The notes below the pieces were generated by a model that worked only from the letters and a program-made list of their open reading frames with translations, searched no databases and had not been told where the DNA came from. The translations under genes and the position numbers were made by a program. Shown here piece by piece: positions 1 through 9,063 of a stretch of 64,000 bases of DNA (positions are counted from its first letter, which is position 1; each line of letters opens with the position of its first letter). Source of the stretch: Streptomyces sp. NBS 14/10 (GTDB taxonomy: Bacteria > Actinomycetota > Actinomycetes > Streptomycetales > Streptomycetaceae); the NCBI RefSeq assembly GCF_002224125.1, contig NZ_NCSM01000018.1, positions 372,001-436,000 on the forward strand, given 5' to 3'.

Positions 1-1547
1 ACGGGCGCCTTGGGCACGCTCGCCAGCAGGGCCCGGTCGTCCAGCTTGCCGCTGCCGGTCAGCGGGAAGGAGTCGACGAAGGCGACGTCGACGGGGCGCT
101 GGTAGGCGGGCAGGTGGCGGGCGAGGATCGCCGGTGTGTCCGGCGGCGCGCCGCCACCGGTCCGGTCCGGCACGCAGAAAGCCACCAGTTCGAAGGCGCC
201 GCCGAGTTCATTCCACCGGGGGACCACCCGGCAGTCGGCGACGTACGGGACCAGGCGCTCGATCTGCCGCTCCACCTCGGCCGGTTCGACGCGGTTGCCC
301 CGGATCTTCACCTGCCGGTCGATCCGCCCGTGGAACTCGACGGTCCCGTTCTCGTCCCGGGCGCCCAGGTCCCCGGTGCGGTACAGCCGGACCCGCTCGC
401 CGTCGATGTCGACTTCCCGGAACTTCTCGGCGGTCAGGGCCGGTTCACCGAGGTAGCCGTGGGCCAGGCCGTCGCCCGCGACGCAGATCTCCCCCGGCTC
501 CCCGGCCGCGCAGCGGCGGCTGCCCTGGAGGACGAAAACGGAGGTGCCGGGCACCGGCCGCCCCAGCGGGATGCCACCGGAGCGGGCGCAGTCCGCGGCG
601 GTGACGCGGTGCGTGGTGGTGAACACCGTGCTCTCGACCGGGCCATAGCCGTTGATCAGGGCCGTGTCGGGGAACCGGTCGAGGAAGCGGCCGACGTGCC
701 GCACGGACAGGCGTTCCCCGCCGATCATGACCTGGGACAGGCCGCTCAGCGCCGTCAGGTCCTCATCGACCATCAGGTTGAACAGGCTGCTGGTCAGCCA
801 CACCGTGTTCACCCCGTGGTCGGAGACCATCGCGCGCAGGGCCTCGGCCGTCAGGAACGGCTCGCCGGTCAGGACGCAGGTGCCGCCGTGGTACAGCGCG
901 GCCCAGAGTTCGAGGGAGAAGGCGTCCCACGGCAGCGCCGCCGCGAGGGGAATGACCGTATCCCGGTCGAAACGCGCGAAGGTACCTGCCCGGAAGAGCC
1001 GTGCCGTCGCCCGGTGCGGGGTGATCACTCCTTTGGGCCGTCCGGTGGTGCCCGAGGTGAAGAACACACAGCACGCGTCGGAGCCCCGTACCGCCACCGC
1101 GGCGCGGGCGGGGCCCTCCCCCGTACCGTCCTCGGCCGGTGTCCACAGCGGCGCGGGCAGCTCCGCCACCGCACCCGGCCGGGCGACGACGAGCGGCGGC
1201 CGGAGCTGTTCGACCACCGCGTCCAGACGGGTCTGCGGCCAGTCGGGATCGAGCAGCGCGTATGCGGCGCCGAGTTTGAGAACGGCCAGCAGCGTGGCGA
1301 CCAGGTCGACGGAGCGGGGCAGCAGGATCGGTACGAGATGACCCTGCTCAACACCGGCGGCGGACAGCCGGCCGGCTATCCGCTCGGCGCGGGCATCCAG
1401 TTCACCGTACGAAACCCGGACGTCCCGGGCGATCAGGGCTGTGTGCCGCGGCTGAGCGCGCGCCTGTGCGGCGAAGACGTCATGCAGTCCTTCTCCTGGT
1501 GATTCCCCAGCGACTTCTGCAGCCCACGCGGCATTCGACCGCAACAC
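1..1547 (-). CDS. NRPS adenylation domain, 3' end outside window
   Basis: This protein activates an amino (or carboxylic) acid as its adenylate for a nonribosomal peptide pathway. About 515 residues are visible, and the gene runs off the left edge. The start is GTG at 1547, 5 bases after a GAAGGGAG ribosome site. The ANL-family motifs occur in order: SYGEL near the N-terminus, the P-loop FFTSGTTGRPKGV (about 1026-1067), NGYGPVEST, YRTGDL, and finally GSGKLDDR close to base 30, which is the A10 region with the catalytic lysine. The aspartate that normally binds an alpha-amino group is present in PWDAFSLELW, so an amino acid substrate is likely; I do not assign which one. It could be a free-standing A domain or the first domain of a larger enzyme, because the visible part stops just at the end of the A domain. 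It diverges from the KS-AT-ACP gene and probably belongs to the same cluster. Confidence 0.9.
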   Translation of the reverse strand, partial: MLRSNAAWAAEVAGESPGEGLHDVFAAQARAQPRHTALIARDVRVSYGELDARAERIAGRLSAAGVEQGHLVPILLPRSVDLVATLLAVLKLGAAYALLDPDWPQTRLDAVVEQLRPPLVVARPGAVAELPAPLWTPAEDGTGEGPARAAVAVRGSDACCVFFTSGTTGRPKGVITPHRATARLFRAGTFARFDRDTVIPLAAALPWDAFSLELWAALYHGGTCVLTGEPFLTAEALRAMVSDHGVNTVWLTSSLFNLMVDEDLTALSGLSQVMIGGERLSVRHVGRFLDRFPDTALINGYGPVESTVFTTTHRVTAADCARSGGIPLGRPVPGTSVFVLQGSRRCAAGEPGEICVAGDGLAHGYLGEPALTAEKFREVDIDGERVRLYRTGDLGARDENGTVEFHGRIDRQVKIRGNRVEPAEVERQIERLVPYVADCRVVPRWNELGGAFELVAFCVPDRTGGGAPPDTPAILARHLPAYQRPVDVAFVDSFPLTGSGKLDDRALLASVPKAP

Positions 1548-1796
1548 GTCGACTCCCTTCGCGATCCCGGACGACGAGGGTTTGCGAGCACACCATCAGG
1601 CGCGTACGACGGTGCCATGTCTGATCGTTTCCTGCCAGCCTCAATTTCTTTTCATAAAAGGGGTTGAGCCTGACTTCGTCATGAATGTGACCGCCGCCGA
1701 TCTCTCGTTCCGGGACGGCGAACTGTGCCATGATCGCAGGGGGTCCGAGAAACCCGACCCCGGCTACTGTCGACGACCGTTTTCATTTCACGCGAC

Positions 1797-1848
1797 ATCA
1801 GCGCGAGATCAGCGCTGCATCAGCGCGGCACCAGCGCTGCATCAGACG
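1797..1848 (+). promoter_or_regulatory. Five 8-bp direct repeats, 11-bp period, SARP-type site
   Basis: The repeats are ATCAGCGC at 1797, 1808 and 1819, ACCAGCGC at 1830 and ATCAGACG at 1841, each separated by 3 bases, so the period is exactly 11 bp. Direct repeats with an 11-bp pitch a few bases upstream of a -10 element are the known target architecture of SARP-family pathway activators. A possible -10 (ATATCC, 1851-1856) follows, which would put transcription start just before the GTG at 1884. The SARP gene itself is not in the window. The repeats are directly visible; the SARP assignment is inference. Confidence 0.7.
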
Positions 1849-1883
1849 GGATATCCGTTTCCAACCGCATGATGGGGGACCTT

Positions 1884-4877
1884 GTGACGAGTCGGGATCG
1901 CTCCTTGGACATCGCGGTCATCGGTATGGCAGCGCGGCTACCCGGGCCCCGTGGAATCGACGACTGGTGGGATTCCCAGCTCCGCGGGAACGTGCACAGC
2001 AGGAGATACACGCGGGAGGAGCTCATCGCGGCCGGAGTGCCCGCCGCGTTGGCCACCGACCCGGACTATGTGCCCGTACGCGGTCATCTCGACGACTGGG
2101 ACCGCTTCGATCACGACTTCTTCCAGATCCGCCGTCGCGAGGCCGAGCTGATGGACCCCCAGCACCGCTGGATGCTGGAGGTGGCCTGGAACGCCCTGGA
2201 GGACGCGGGGGCTCCGGTCCGCGACGAAACACGGGTGACCAGCGTCTACGCGTCCATGACCGGCAGCGAGTACATGCGCGCGATGGTCCGCCGCGGAAGC
2301 GTCGACCCGGGCCTGCTCGACGACCTGATCCACGGCAGCGAGCCGGACTTCATGGCGAGCCGCGTGGCCTACAAACTCGGCCTGAACGGACCGGCCTTCG
2401 CCGTGCAGACGGCCTGCTCCTCCTCGCTGGTGGGCGTGCACCTGGCGGTGCAGGGGCTGCTCACCGGAGACTGCGACCAGGCCCTGGTGGTGGGCGCCGG
2501 GTTCGGCTACCCCCAGGCAGGTCATCTGCACCAACCGGGCGGCGTGCTGTCCGCCACGGGTGCGTGCCGGCCGTTCGACCGGCGTGCGGACGGGGTGATC
2601 GCCGGGTCCGGCGCGGGTGCCGTGGTGCTGCGCCGTCTGTCGGACATCACCGAGGACGATCCCGTGCCGTACGGCGTCATCCTGGGCACCGCGATCAACA
2701 ACGACGGGAACGCGAAGGCCGGTTACTACGCGCCGTCCGCCGCGGGGCAGGAGCGGGTCATCGCCGCGGCGCTGAGCGCGGCCGAGGTCGACGGCGGGTC
2801 CATCGGCTATCTGGAGGCCCACGGCACCGGCACCCGGATCGGAGACCCGATCGAGTGGACGGCGGCCGGCGCCGCGCTGCGCAGGGCGGGAGCCCGGCAG
2901 GGCAGTGTGGCGGTGGGCGCTTTGAAGGCCAGTATCGGCCACCTGGACGCCGCCGCGGGAGTCGCCGCACTGATCAGAGCCCTGCTCGTGGTGCGCAACG
3001 GGGTGATCCCGCCCGTCGCGGGGTTCACCGCGCGCAACCCGCTGCTGGAGACCGAGGACTGCCCCCTGTACCTGCCCACCGAGGCCGTCCCCTGGACCGG
3101 GGAGCGCCCACGGCGTGCCGGGGTGAGCGCGTTCGGGATCGGCGGCACCAACGCGCATGTCGTGATCGAGCAGGCACCGCCCCGCGAACCGGCCGCCACC
3201 GCCGCGCCCGCCGCCGCCCCCGTTCCCGGGGCGTGGGCGTCGCGCGAGCGCCTGGTGCTCCTGTCCGCGGCGGATCCCCAGGCGCTCGGCCGCGTGGCCG
3301 ACGGTCTGGTCGCCCACCTCAGGACCCACGGCCCGGATCTCGGCGAGGTCTGCGACACGCTGGCGGGCGGCCGCCTGGCCCTGGGTGAACGCCTCGCGGT
3401 CACCGGCCGGACGAGCGCCGAGGTCGCGGAGCGCCTCGCCGGCCGGTCCGGGGTGTCCCGGGGCACCGCGCCGGTGACGGGCCCCGCCCCGGTGGTCTTT
3501 CTCTTTCCCGGCGGCGGCACTCAACGTCCGGCCATGGCCGAGCCCTTCACCGCTCTCCCCGGGTTCCGCCAGGCGCTCGACCGGTGCCTCGCGGCTTTCG
3601 CCGCCCCGCTCGCGGAGCGGATCCGGCAGGCGGTGTTCGACCCCGCCTTCCCCGCCGCCGAGCTGAACCGGCCGGCACTGGCGCAGCCGGCTCTCTTCGC
3701 CGTCGGCCACGCGGCGGCGACCGCACTGCTGGACCTGGGGGTCCGGCCGGCCGCGGTGTGCGGACACAGTTCCGGCGAGATCACCGCGGCCGCGCTCGCC
3801 GGAGTCTTCGACCTGAAGGACGCGGCGGCGTTCACAGCGGCGCGCGGCGCGGCCATGCAGGACTGCCCGGAGGGCGCCATGCTGGCCATCGGGGCGGATG
3901 TGAAGCGGGCCCTCGCACTCGCCGAGGAGTGGGGTCTCGCCCTCGACGTGGCCGCGGTCAACGGCCCGGACTCCTGCGTGCTGGGAGGGCCGGTCAAGGA
4001 GGTGGAGGAATACCTGCGGCGGATCGGCGACACCTTCTTCGTACGGCGCCTGCGCTACACCCACGCGGGCCACTCCCGGCTGATCGAGCCCGCGCTGCCC
4101 GCGCTCACCCACGCGATGGCGCGGATCGAACTCCGGCCCTCGAACCTTCCGATCGCGCTCAATGTGTCCGGTCGGGTCGTCGCTGCCGGTACCGCCCTGC
4201 CGCGCGACATGTTCGTCACGCAGGTCCGGCAGTCCGTGCTGTTCGGTGCCGCCCTCGACTCGCTGGCCGAACACCTGCCGGGCGCCCTGGCCGTGGAGAT
4301 CGGTCCGGGGCGTCCCCTCTCTCCGCTGGCGGAGGCGGCCGGTTTCCCCGTGGTCGCCCTGGACCAGGGCAGGGACGCACCGGGGTCGACCGCGCTCGGC
4401 GGTGTCGGCGCCCTGTGGACCCTGGGGCAGCCGATCACGCCGGACGGGCTGACGGGCGGTGGCCGCAGGACCAGGCTGCCCGGCTACCCCTTCTCCGGGC
4501 CGCGCTCGGTGGCCCCGGAAGCGCTCGCCGCGCCCGCGGCGGACCCCGGCGGCTCCCCGGCTCCGGTTCTCGCGCCGTTGCCGGAGCAGCGGAGCGAGGA
4601 GCGGGAACCCGAGAGCCAGGCCCCGGTCGACCCGGCGGAGGGAGTGACACGGCTCTGGGCGGAACTGCTCGGCCGTGACAACGTCCCGGCGGACGCCGAC
4701 TTCTTCGCCCAGGGCGGCGACTCCCTGCTGATCACCCGGCTCATCCGCAGGGTGAACAGCGAGTTCGACATCCGTGTCCCCGTGCGCGAAATGCTGGCCA
4801 AGCGGACGCTGAACGGCCATATCGCGGTGGTCCGCCGGATCCAGGACGAGGCGGACGAGCAGGGCTTGCGGCGTTGA
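1884..4877 (+). CDS. Polyketide synthase module, KS-AT-ACP
   Basis: This is a modular type I polyketide synthase of about 997 residues with three domains. The ketosynthase covers about 8-430, with Cys178 in TACSSSL, His313 in EAHGTGT and His353 in KASIGHLDAAAG. The acyltransferase covers about 535-855, with Ser629 in GHSSGE. The acyl carrier domain covers about 920-985, with Ser947 in GGDSL. There are no reductive domains, so it would add one unreduced ketide unit. The AT has HAGH (about 727-730) where malonyl-type ATs have HAFH and methylmalonyl-type have YASH, so the extender is uncertain. I chose GTG 1884 because GGGGGA sits 4 bases upstream; an in-frame ATG at 1869 has no ribosome site. 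It lies 175 bases upstream of the A-PCP gene on the same strand. Without a condensation domain nearby, it may extend an aminoacyl group from that PCP. Confidence 0.93.
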   Translation: MTSRDRSLDIAVIGMAARLPGPRGIDDWWDSQLRGNVHSRRYTREELIAAGVPAALATDPDYVPVRGHLDDWDRFDHDFFQIRRREAELMDPQHRWMLEVAWNALEDAGAPVRDETRVTSVYASMTGSEYMRAMVRRGSVDPGLLDDLIHGSEPDFMASRVAYKLGLNGPAFAVQTACSSSLVGVHLAVQGLLTGDCDQALVVGAGFGYPQAGHLHQPGGVLSATGACRPFDRRADGVIAGSGAGAVVLRRLSDITEDDPVPYGVILGTAINNDGNAKAGYYAPSAAGQERVIAAALSAAEVDGGSIGYLEAHGTGTRIGDPIEWTAAGAALRRAGARQGSVAVGALKASIGHLDAAAGVAALIRALLVVRNGVIPPVAGFTARNPLLETEDCPLYLPTEAVPWTGERPRRAGVSAFGIGGTNAHVVIEQAPPREPAATAAPAAAPVPGAWASRERLVLLSAADPQALGRVADGLVAHLRTHGPDLGEVCDTLAGGRLALGERLAVTGRTSAEVAERLAGRSGVSRGTAPVTGPAPVVFLFPGGGTQRPAMAEPFTALPGFRQALDRCLAAFAAPLAERIRQAVFDPAFPAAELNRPALAQPALFAVGHAAATALLDLGVRPAAVCGHSSGEITAAALAGVFDLKDAAAFTAARGAAMQDCPEGAMLAIGADVKRALALAEEWGLALDVAAVNGPDSCVLGGPVKEVEEYLRRIGDTFFVRRLRYTHAGHSRLIEPALPALTHAMARIELRPSNLPIALNVSGRVVAAGTALPRDMFVTQVRQSVLFGAALDSLAEHLPGALAVEIGPGRPLSPLAEAAGFPVVALDQGRDAPGSTALGGVGALWTLGQPITPDGLTGGGRRTRLPGYPFSGPRSVAPEALAAPAADPGGSPAPVLAPLPEQRSEEREPESQAPVDPAEGVTRLWAELLGRDNVPADADFFAQGGDSLLITRLIRRVNSEFDIRVPVREMLAKRTLNGHIAVVRRIQDEADEQGLRR

Positions 4878-5052
4878 GCAAATTGAACTCCAAGAAAGCC
4901 GAACCCCTCGCTCTGATCCATTGCGCAGATCAATCCGCCCTCTTACGATCACACCACCATGGCGCGGTCACTCGTGACAGCGAGTACCGCACTTTCCTTC
5001 CCGAATCCGGACCGAGCAATAAGCGAGCTGACAGCTTTGGGGAGTTTTTCTC

Positions 5053-7041
5053 ATGTCCGGTTTGCAACACATGAAATCCTCTCCGTCCAGACCGAAAGAC
5101 AGTGACGGAGCGATACCGGAGTGGGCGGCCTCGGTAACCGGCGAACCACTGCCCGAAGACGCGTTCGTTCCCGCGCACGAAGCAGTGGCCCGGCTGGCCG
5201 CCGACCGTCCCACGGCGGTCGCCGTGCGCTGCGGCGATATCGCCGTCACCTACGGTGAGTTGGTCTCTTGGTCCCGGCAGTTGTCCCACCGCCTCGCCGC
5301 GGCCGGGGTGGGCGCCGGCGACCGGGTCGCCCTCCTCGCCGAGCCCTCCGCCGCGATGATCGCGTCCGTGCTCGGCGTCCTCGGCGCGGGGGCCGCCTAT
5401 GTGCCCGTCGATCTCGCCCAGCCGGACGCCCGGGTCGCCACGATCCTCCACGACGCACAGGTGGCAGCCGTCGTGACGACGGCACACACACGGCATCGGG
5501 CGCCCGGTTCCCACCTGCCCGTCGTGACGGTCCCGGACGTCCCCGGCGAGGAGCCGGACGCCGCGGCCTCCGGTTCCTTCGCCGCCGCGGCCGGCCCGGC
5601 GGATCCGGCGTATCTCATCTACACCTCGGGCAGTACGGGCGAGCCCAAGGGCGTCATCGTCGAGCACCGCAATCTCGCCGCCTCGACCCGGGCCCGCCTC
5701 ATGGTCTACCCGGACCCGGAGACCCCGACCTTCCTCCTGGTGTCACCGCTGGCCTTCGACTCGTCGGTCGCCGGGATCTGGGGGACGCTCCAGGCGGGCG
5801 GCTGCCTGGTCGTGGCGTCCGCGGACGAACTGCGCGACGCCGACCGGCTGGTCTCCCTCGTCAGCCGCCACCGCGTGACCCGTACGCTGTGCGTGCCCAC
5901 CCTGTACGGGCTGCTGCTCGACGCCGCCGAACGCGCCGGGACAGCTCCGCTGGCCTCCCTGCGGCAGGTGATCGTGGCGGGCGAGGCCCTGCCGCAGCCA
6001 CTGGTCGACCGGCACTTCGCGGTCCACTCCGCTGCGGCCCGCTCCTCCGTGGTCGACCTGGTCAACGAGTACGGCCCGACCGAGACCACCGTATGGGCCA
6101 CCTTCCACCGCTTCACCGGCGTCGAACCGGTCAGCATCGGCGGCCCGGTCCCAGGTGCCCGGCTCTACGTACTCGACGACGAGCTCCAGCCCGTACCGCC
6201 GGGCGCGGAGGGCGAGTTGTTCATCGGCGGCGCCGGGGTGACACGCGGCTACTTCGGCCGTCCGGAGGCCACGGCGGCGGTCTTCCTCGACGACCCCTTC
6301 GCCGCCGGGCCCGGCGCGCGCATGTACCGGACCGGTGACCTCGTGCGCCGGAACGCGGACCGCCGGCTGGACTTCATCGGCCGCAAGGACGACCAGGTCA
6401 AGGTCCGCGGCCACCGCGTGGAACTCGGTGCGGTCGAGTCGTCTCTGCGCCCGCTGGAAGGAGTCCAGGAGGCGGTCGTCCTGCCCGACGCGCAGGGAAC
6501 GGGCCTGATCGGCTTCGTCGCCTCGCGGGAGGGTGCGGACCCGGTCGCGCTGCGCCGTGCTCTCGCGGAGCAGCTGCCCCCCGCGATGGTGCCCGGCGAG
6601 CTGCGGGTCCTGCCGGAACTGCCGCGCAACCTCAACGGCAAACTCGACCGCGCACTGCTGCGGACGCTCGCCGCGGAGCCGCCCGCCGCCCGCCCGCCGG
6701 CCGCGCCCCTCAGCGACGATCCGCTCACCGCCCAGGTGGCCGCCGCCTGGACGGACGTGCTCGGCGTGGCCACGGTGCCGCTGGACGTCAACTTCTTCGA
6801 TTTCGGCGGCAATTCGCTGGCCATGTTCAAGCTGCAGGACGCGCTGGAGAAGCACTGCGGACTGCGGCCATCGGTCGTCTCCCTGTTCCAGGAAACCACC
6901 GTGACAGCACAGACCACGCTCATCCGCGCCAGTCGCGAGCACGGGGAGGACACGGCGCCGGCCTCCTCGGCCGAGGCCGCCCGCAAGGCCCGTACGGCCA
7001 GGCTCCGTCAGCAGCGCGCACGGAAGGGGATCCGCCCATGA
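5053..7041 (+). CDS. NRPS A-PCP didomain protein (no condensation domain)
   Basis: This 662-residue protein activates an amino acid and loads it onto its own carrier domain. The adenylation domain (about 40-540) has TYGEL, the P-loop YTSGSTGEPKG (190-200), NEYGPTETT, YRTGDL, and NGKLDR with the catalytic Lys530. The acidic residue expected to hold the alpha-amino group is Asp236 in LAFDSSVAGIW. The PCP domain (about 555-625) carries Ser588 in GGNSL, where GGDSL or GGHSL is usual. The C-terminus is a basic tail. There is no condensation or release domain. ATG 5053 follows GGGGAG by 8 bases. The stop overlaps the thioesterase start (ATGA), so the two are translationally coupled. It probably supplies an aminoacyl starter to the KS-AT-ACP protein encoded upstream; that partnership is inferred from adjacency and missing domains. 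Confidence 0.93.
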   Translation: MSGLQHMKSSPSRPKDSDGAIPEWAASVTGEPLPEDAFVPAHEAVARLAADRPTAVAVRCGDIAVTYGELVSWSRQLSHRLAAAGVGAGDRVALLAEPSAAMIASVLGVLGAGAAYVPVDLAQPDARVATILHDAQVAAVVTTAHTRHRAPGSHLPVVTVPDVPGEEPDAAASGSFAAAAGPADPAYLIYTSGSTGEPKGVIVEHRNLAASTRARLMVYPDPETPTFLLVSPLAFDSSVAGIWGTLQAGGCLVVASADELRDADRLVSLVSRHRVTRTLCVPTLYGLLLDAAERAGTAPLASLRQVIVAGEALPQPLVDRHFAVHSAAARSSVVDLVNEYGPTETTVWATFHRFTGVEPVSIGGPVPGARLYVLDDELQPVPPGAEGELFIGGAGVTRGYFGRPEATAAVFLDDPFAAGPGARMYRTGDLVRRNADRRLDFIGRKDDQVKVRGHRVELGAVESSLRPLEGVQEAVVLPDAQGTGLIGFVASREGADPVALRRALAEQLPPAMVPGELRVLPELPRNLNGKLDRALLRTLAAEPPAARPPAAPLSDDPLTAQVAAAWTDVLGVATVPLDVNFFDFGGNSLAMFKLQDALEKHCGLRPSVVSLFQETTVTAQTTLIRASREHGEDTAPASSAEAARKARTARLRQQRARKGIRP

Positions 7042-7775
7042 CGTCGTACACCTCGCGCTGGCTGGTGCGCGACATGGCCCGGCCCGAAGCGCGGATACGT
7101 CTGGTGTGCTTCGGGCACCTCGGGGCGTCGGCCGCCTTCTACCGCTCCTGGGGTCAGTCGCTGACGGAGGTGGAGGTACACGCCGTCCAGTACCCGGGGC
7201 GCGCCGACCGGCTCGACGAGGACCCCCCGCACGACCTCGTCCAGCTCGCCGCCGACATCGCCGACGCGCTCGAACCGCTGGCGGATCTCCCACTCGCCTT
7301 CTTCGGCCACAGCATGGGCGCTCCCGTGGCCCTGGAGACGGCCCGCGCACTGCAGGGCCGGGGCATCCACATCGAACACCTGTTTGCTTCGGGCTCCCGT
7401 GACGCCCCGCTGCCCACCGGCCTCGTCGCCGACGAAGACCCCGACCGGCTGCTCGAGGACCTGGTCAGGATGGGCGGCACCGACGCGGAGATGGCGGCCG
7501 ACCCGATCTTTCAGGAGCTGGTCATTCCGTATCTGATCGCCGACAGCCGCATGCTCCACCGCTACACCATGGCGCCCGAGCCGCTGCTCACATGCCCGGT
7601 CACCACCATCGTCGGCGACCAGGACGACGACGCCGACCGCCGCCCGTGGAGCGCGCTGAGCACGCTGCCCGTCCAGGAGGTCGGCGTTACCGGGAACCAC
7701 TTCTACCTCATCGCCGACCCGCCGTACTCCCTGTTGCGGCAAACCCTCTCCGCCCCGCGCCGCGGTCCCCGCTGA
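7038..7775 (+). CDS. Type II thioesterase
   Basis: This 245-residue alpha/beta hydrolase belongs to the type II thioesterase (GrsT-like) family, which removes wrong or stalled acyl groups from carrier domains of NRPS and PKS enzymes. The nucleophile is Ser92 in GHSMG. The aspartate lies in VGDQDDDAD and the histidine in GNHFYL near the C-terminus. Length is typical for the family. The start overlaps the A-PCP stop by four bases, so it is part of that transcription unit. It appears to be the last gene of the cluster on this side, since the next gene is convergent and unrelated. Because no thioesterase domain is fused to either synthase, this protein could also take part in product release, but editing is the default expectation. 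Confidence 0.92.
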   Translation: MTSYTSRWLVRDMARPEARIRLVCFGHLGASAAFYRSWGQSLTEVEVHAVQYPGRADRLDEDPPHDLVQLAADIADALEPLADLPLAFFGHSMGAPVALETARALQGRGIHIEHLFASGSRDAPLPTGLVADEDPDRLLEDLVRMGGTDAEMAADPIFQELVIPYLIADSRMLHRYTMAPEPLLTCPVTTIVGDQDDDADRRPWSALSTLPVQEVGVTGNHFYLIADPPYSLLRQTLSAPRRGPR

Positions 7776-7831
7776 CCTCCGAGGACCGGGGCCATGGGGG
7801 TTGGACCAGTACGCCGCAGCTGCGACCGGCC

Positions 7832-8398
7832 TCACCGGCTCAGGGCTCGCCATTCGGGAGCGAGGACCGCCCAGATCTGCTTGTCGTAGCGCACGCCCTC
7901 GTACGGCCATGCCTCGCGTCGCACGCCCTCCAGCGTCATGCCGAGCCGCTTGGCCACCGCCGAGCTTCGGTCGTTGTCGGCCCGGCAGTGCCACTCGGCC
8001 CGGTGCAGCCCCCGGGAGGTGAACGCCCAGTCCACCAAGGTGCCGCACGCCTGCGTGATCAGCCCGTGGCCCTCGGCGGACGGCTCCAGCCAGCAGCCGA
8101 TCTCGCACCCGCCGAAAGCGGCATTGAAATCGGTGAACATCACGCCGCCGGCCAGCGCTCCGTCCCGCCAGATGCCGTACAGGCGGGCGCCGTCGTCGGC
8201 CTGGGCCTTGGCGTACCGCTTGAGCGTGGCCCGCGCCCCGTCCACATCGTCGGTGACGAACGTGGGCCCGACCCAGGGGCGAATGTGCTCGCGAGCCCGG
8301 TCCAGATGGTCGGCGAACTCCTCGGCATGCCAGACCTCCAGCGGACCGAGGCGAGCACCGTCGCCAAGCGGCAGCGAGAACATGAGCGGCCTCCCCAT
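7832..8398 (-). CDS. GNAT family N-acetyltransferase (RimJ/RimL type)
   Basis: This 188-residue protein looks like a GNAT acetyltransferase of the RimJ/RimL group, which transfers acetyl from acetyl-CoA to an N-terminal or small-molecule amine. Visible family features are LPLGDGARLGPL at the N-terminus, the beta-strand segment GCEIGCWLEPSAEGHGLITQA, which holds the acetyl-CoA binding loop, and the C-terminal RADNDRSSAVAKRLGMTLEG motif. The substrate cannot be told. ATG 8398 is used; a second in-frame ATG 15 bases inside is possible. It diverges from the TetR gene with only 37 bases between starts, so the two may share a control region. Confidence 0.85.
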   Translation of the reverse strand: MGRPLMFSLPLGDGARLGPLEVWHAEEFADHLDRAREHIRPWVGPTFVTDDVDGARATLKRYAKAQADDGARLYGIWRDGALAGGVMFTDFNAAFGGCEIGCWLEPSAEGHGLITQACGTLVDWAFTSRGLHRAEWHCRADNDRSSAVAKRLGMTLEGVRREAWPYEGVRYDKQIWAVLAPEWRALSR

Positions 8399-8403
8399 TC
8401 ACA

Positions 8404-8415
8404 TAACAAGCGTTA
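8404..8415. promoter_or_regulatory. Possible TetR operator
   Basis: TAACAAGCGTTA (TAAC-N4-GTTA) lies between the divergent GNAT and TetR starts. A short palindrome here fits autoregulation by the TetR protein, but one weak dyad is thin evidence. Confidence 0.3.
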
Positions 8416-8435
8416 CGGCAATGTACCGTGGCGGC

Positions 8436-9026
8436 ATGCCACGCACCAAGGGAGACCACGAGGCCCGTCGGCGCGACGTCTCCGCAGCCGTCTGGAAAGT
8501 GATGGCGACACGCGGCTTCGCCGGTCTGACCCTGCGCGCCGTCGCCGCCGAACTCGGCGCGACCACCGGCCTGCTCACGCACTACTTCCCCACCAAACAC
8601 GCCTTGGTGGAGTACGCACTCGACCTGCTCGAAGAGCGCACCGTCGCCCGCCCCCGCCGCCAAGCGGGCAAAGGTCTGGCCGCCCTCAGGGCCGCGCTGC
8701 TCGACATCCTGCCGCTGACTCCCGCGGCCACCGACAGCAACCGAATCTGGGTCTCCTCCTGGGACGCCGCGCTCTCCGACCCCGCCCTGAGCACCGATTA
8801 CGCCCGCAAGTACGCCCAAAGCCGCGACAGGCTGAGCGAGCGGGTGGCCGCGGCCCAAGAGCTCGGCGAACTGCCCCCGGGCGACCCCGCGCACATCGCG
8901 GCCGGCGCCTCGTCCTTCATCCTCGGCCTGGTGGTCCAGGCGCTGTTCGACCCGGCGGCGTTCCCGCCACAGCGGCAAGTCGAGCTCCTGGACGACTACC
9001 TGGCAAACCTGAGCGCCCGCTCGTAG
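8436..9026 (+). CDS. TetR/AcrR family regulator
   Basis: This is a 196-residue transcriptional regulator. The N-terminal helix-turn-helix is clear (GFAGLTLRAVAAELGATTGLLTHYF about residues 28-52), followed by an alpha-helical ligand and dimer domain resembling the BetI-like TetR group. The ligand is unknown. ATG 8436 is chosen because it gives the normal short N-terminus; the longer open frame reads antisense through the GNAT gene. An in-frame ATG at 8421 would add five residues. It is divergent from the GNAT gene, which is its most likely target, and convergent with the sensor kinase. Confidence 0.88.
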   Translation: MPRTKGDHEARRRDVSAAVWKVMATRGFAGLTLRAVAAELGATTGLLTHYFPTKHALVEYALDLLEERTVARPRRQAGKGLAALRAALLDILPLTPAATDSNRIWVSSWDAALSDPALSTDYARKYAQSRDRLSERVAAAQELGELPPGDPAHIAAGASSFILGLVVQALFDPAAFPPQRQVELLDDYLANLSARS

Positions 9027-9063
9027 ACAGCATGAGCGTCATCGACCACGACCCGAGCCACGC

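Noticed and set aside
1938..4952. 1004-codon minus-strand open frame over the PKS gene
   Set aside because: It is the antisense shadow of a high-GC gene; the + frame has clear KS, AT and ACP motifs and this frame has none.
5743..7350. 535-codon minus-strand frame over the A-PCP gene
   Set aside because: Shadow frame; the A and PCP motifs are all on the plus strand.
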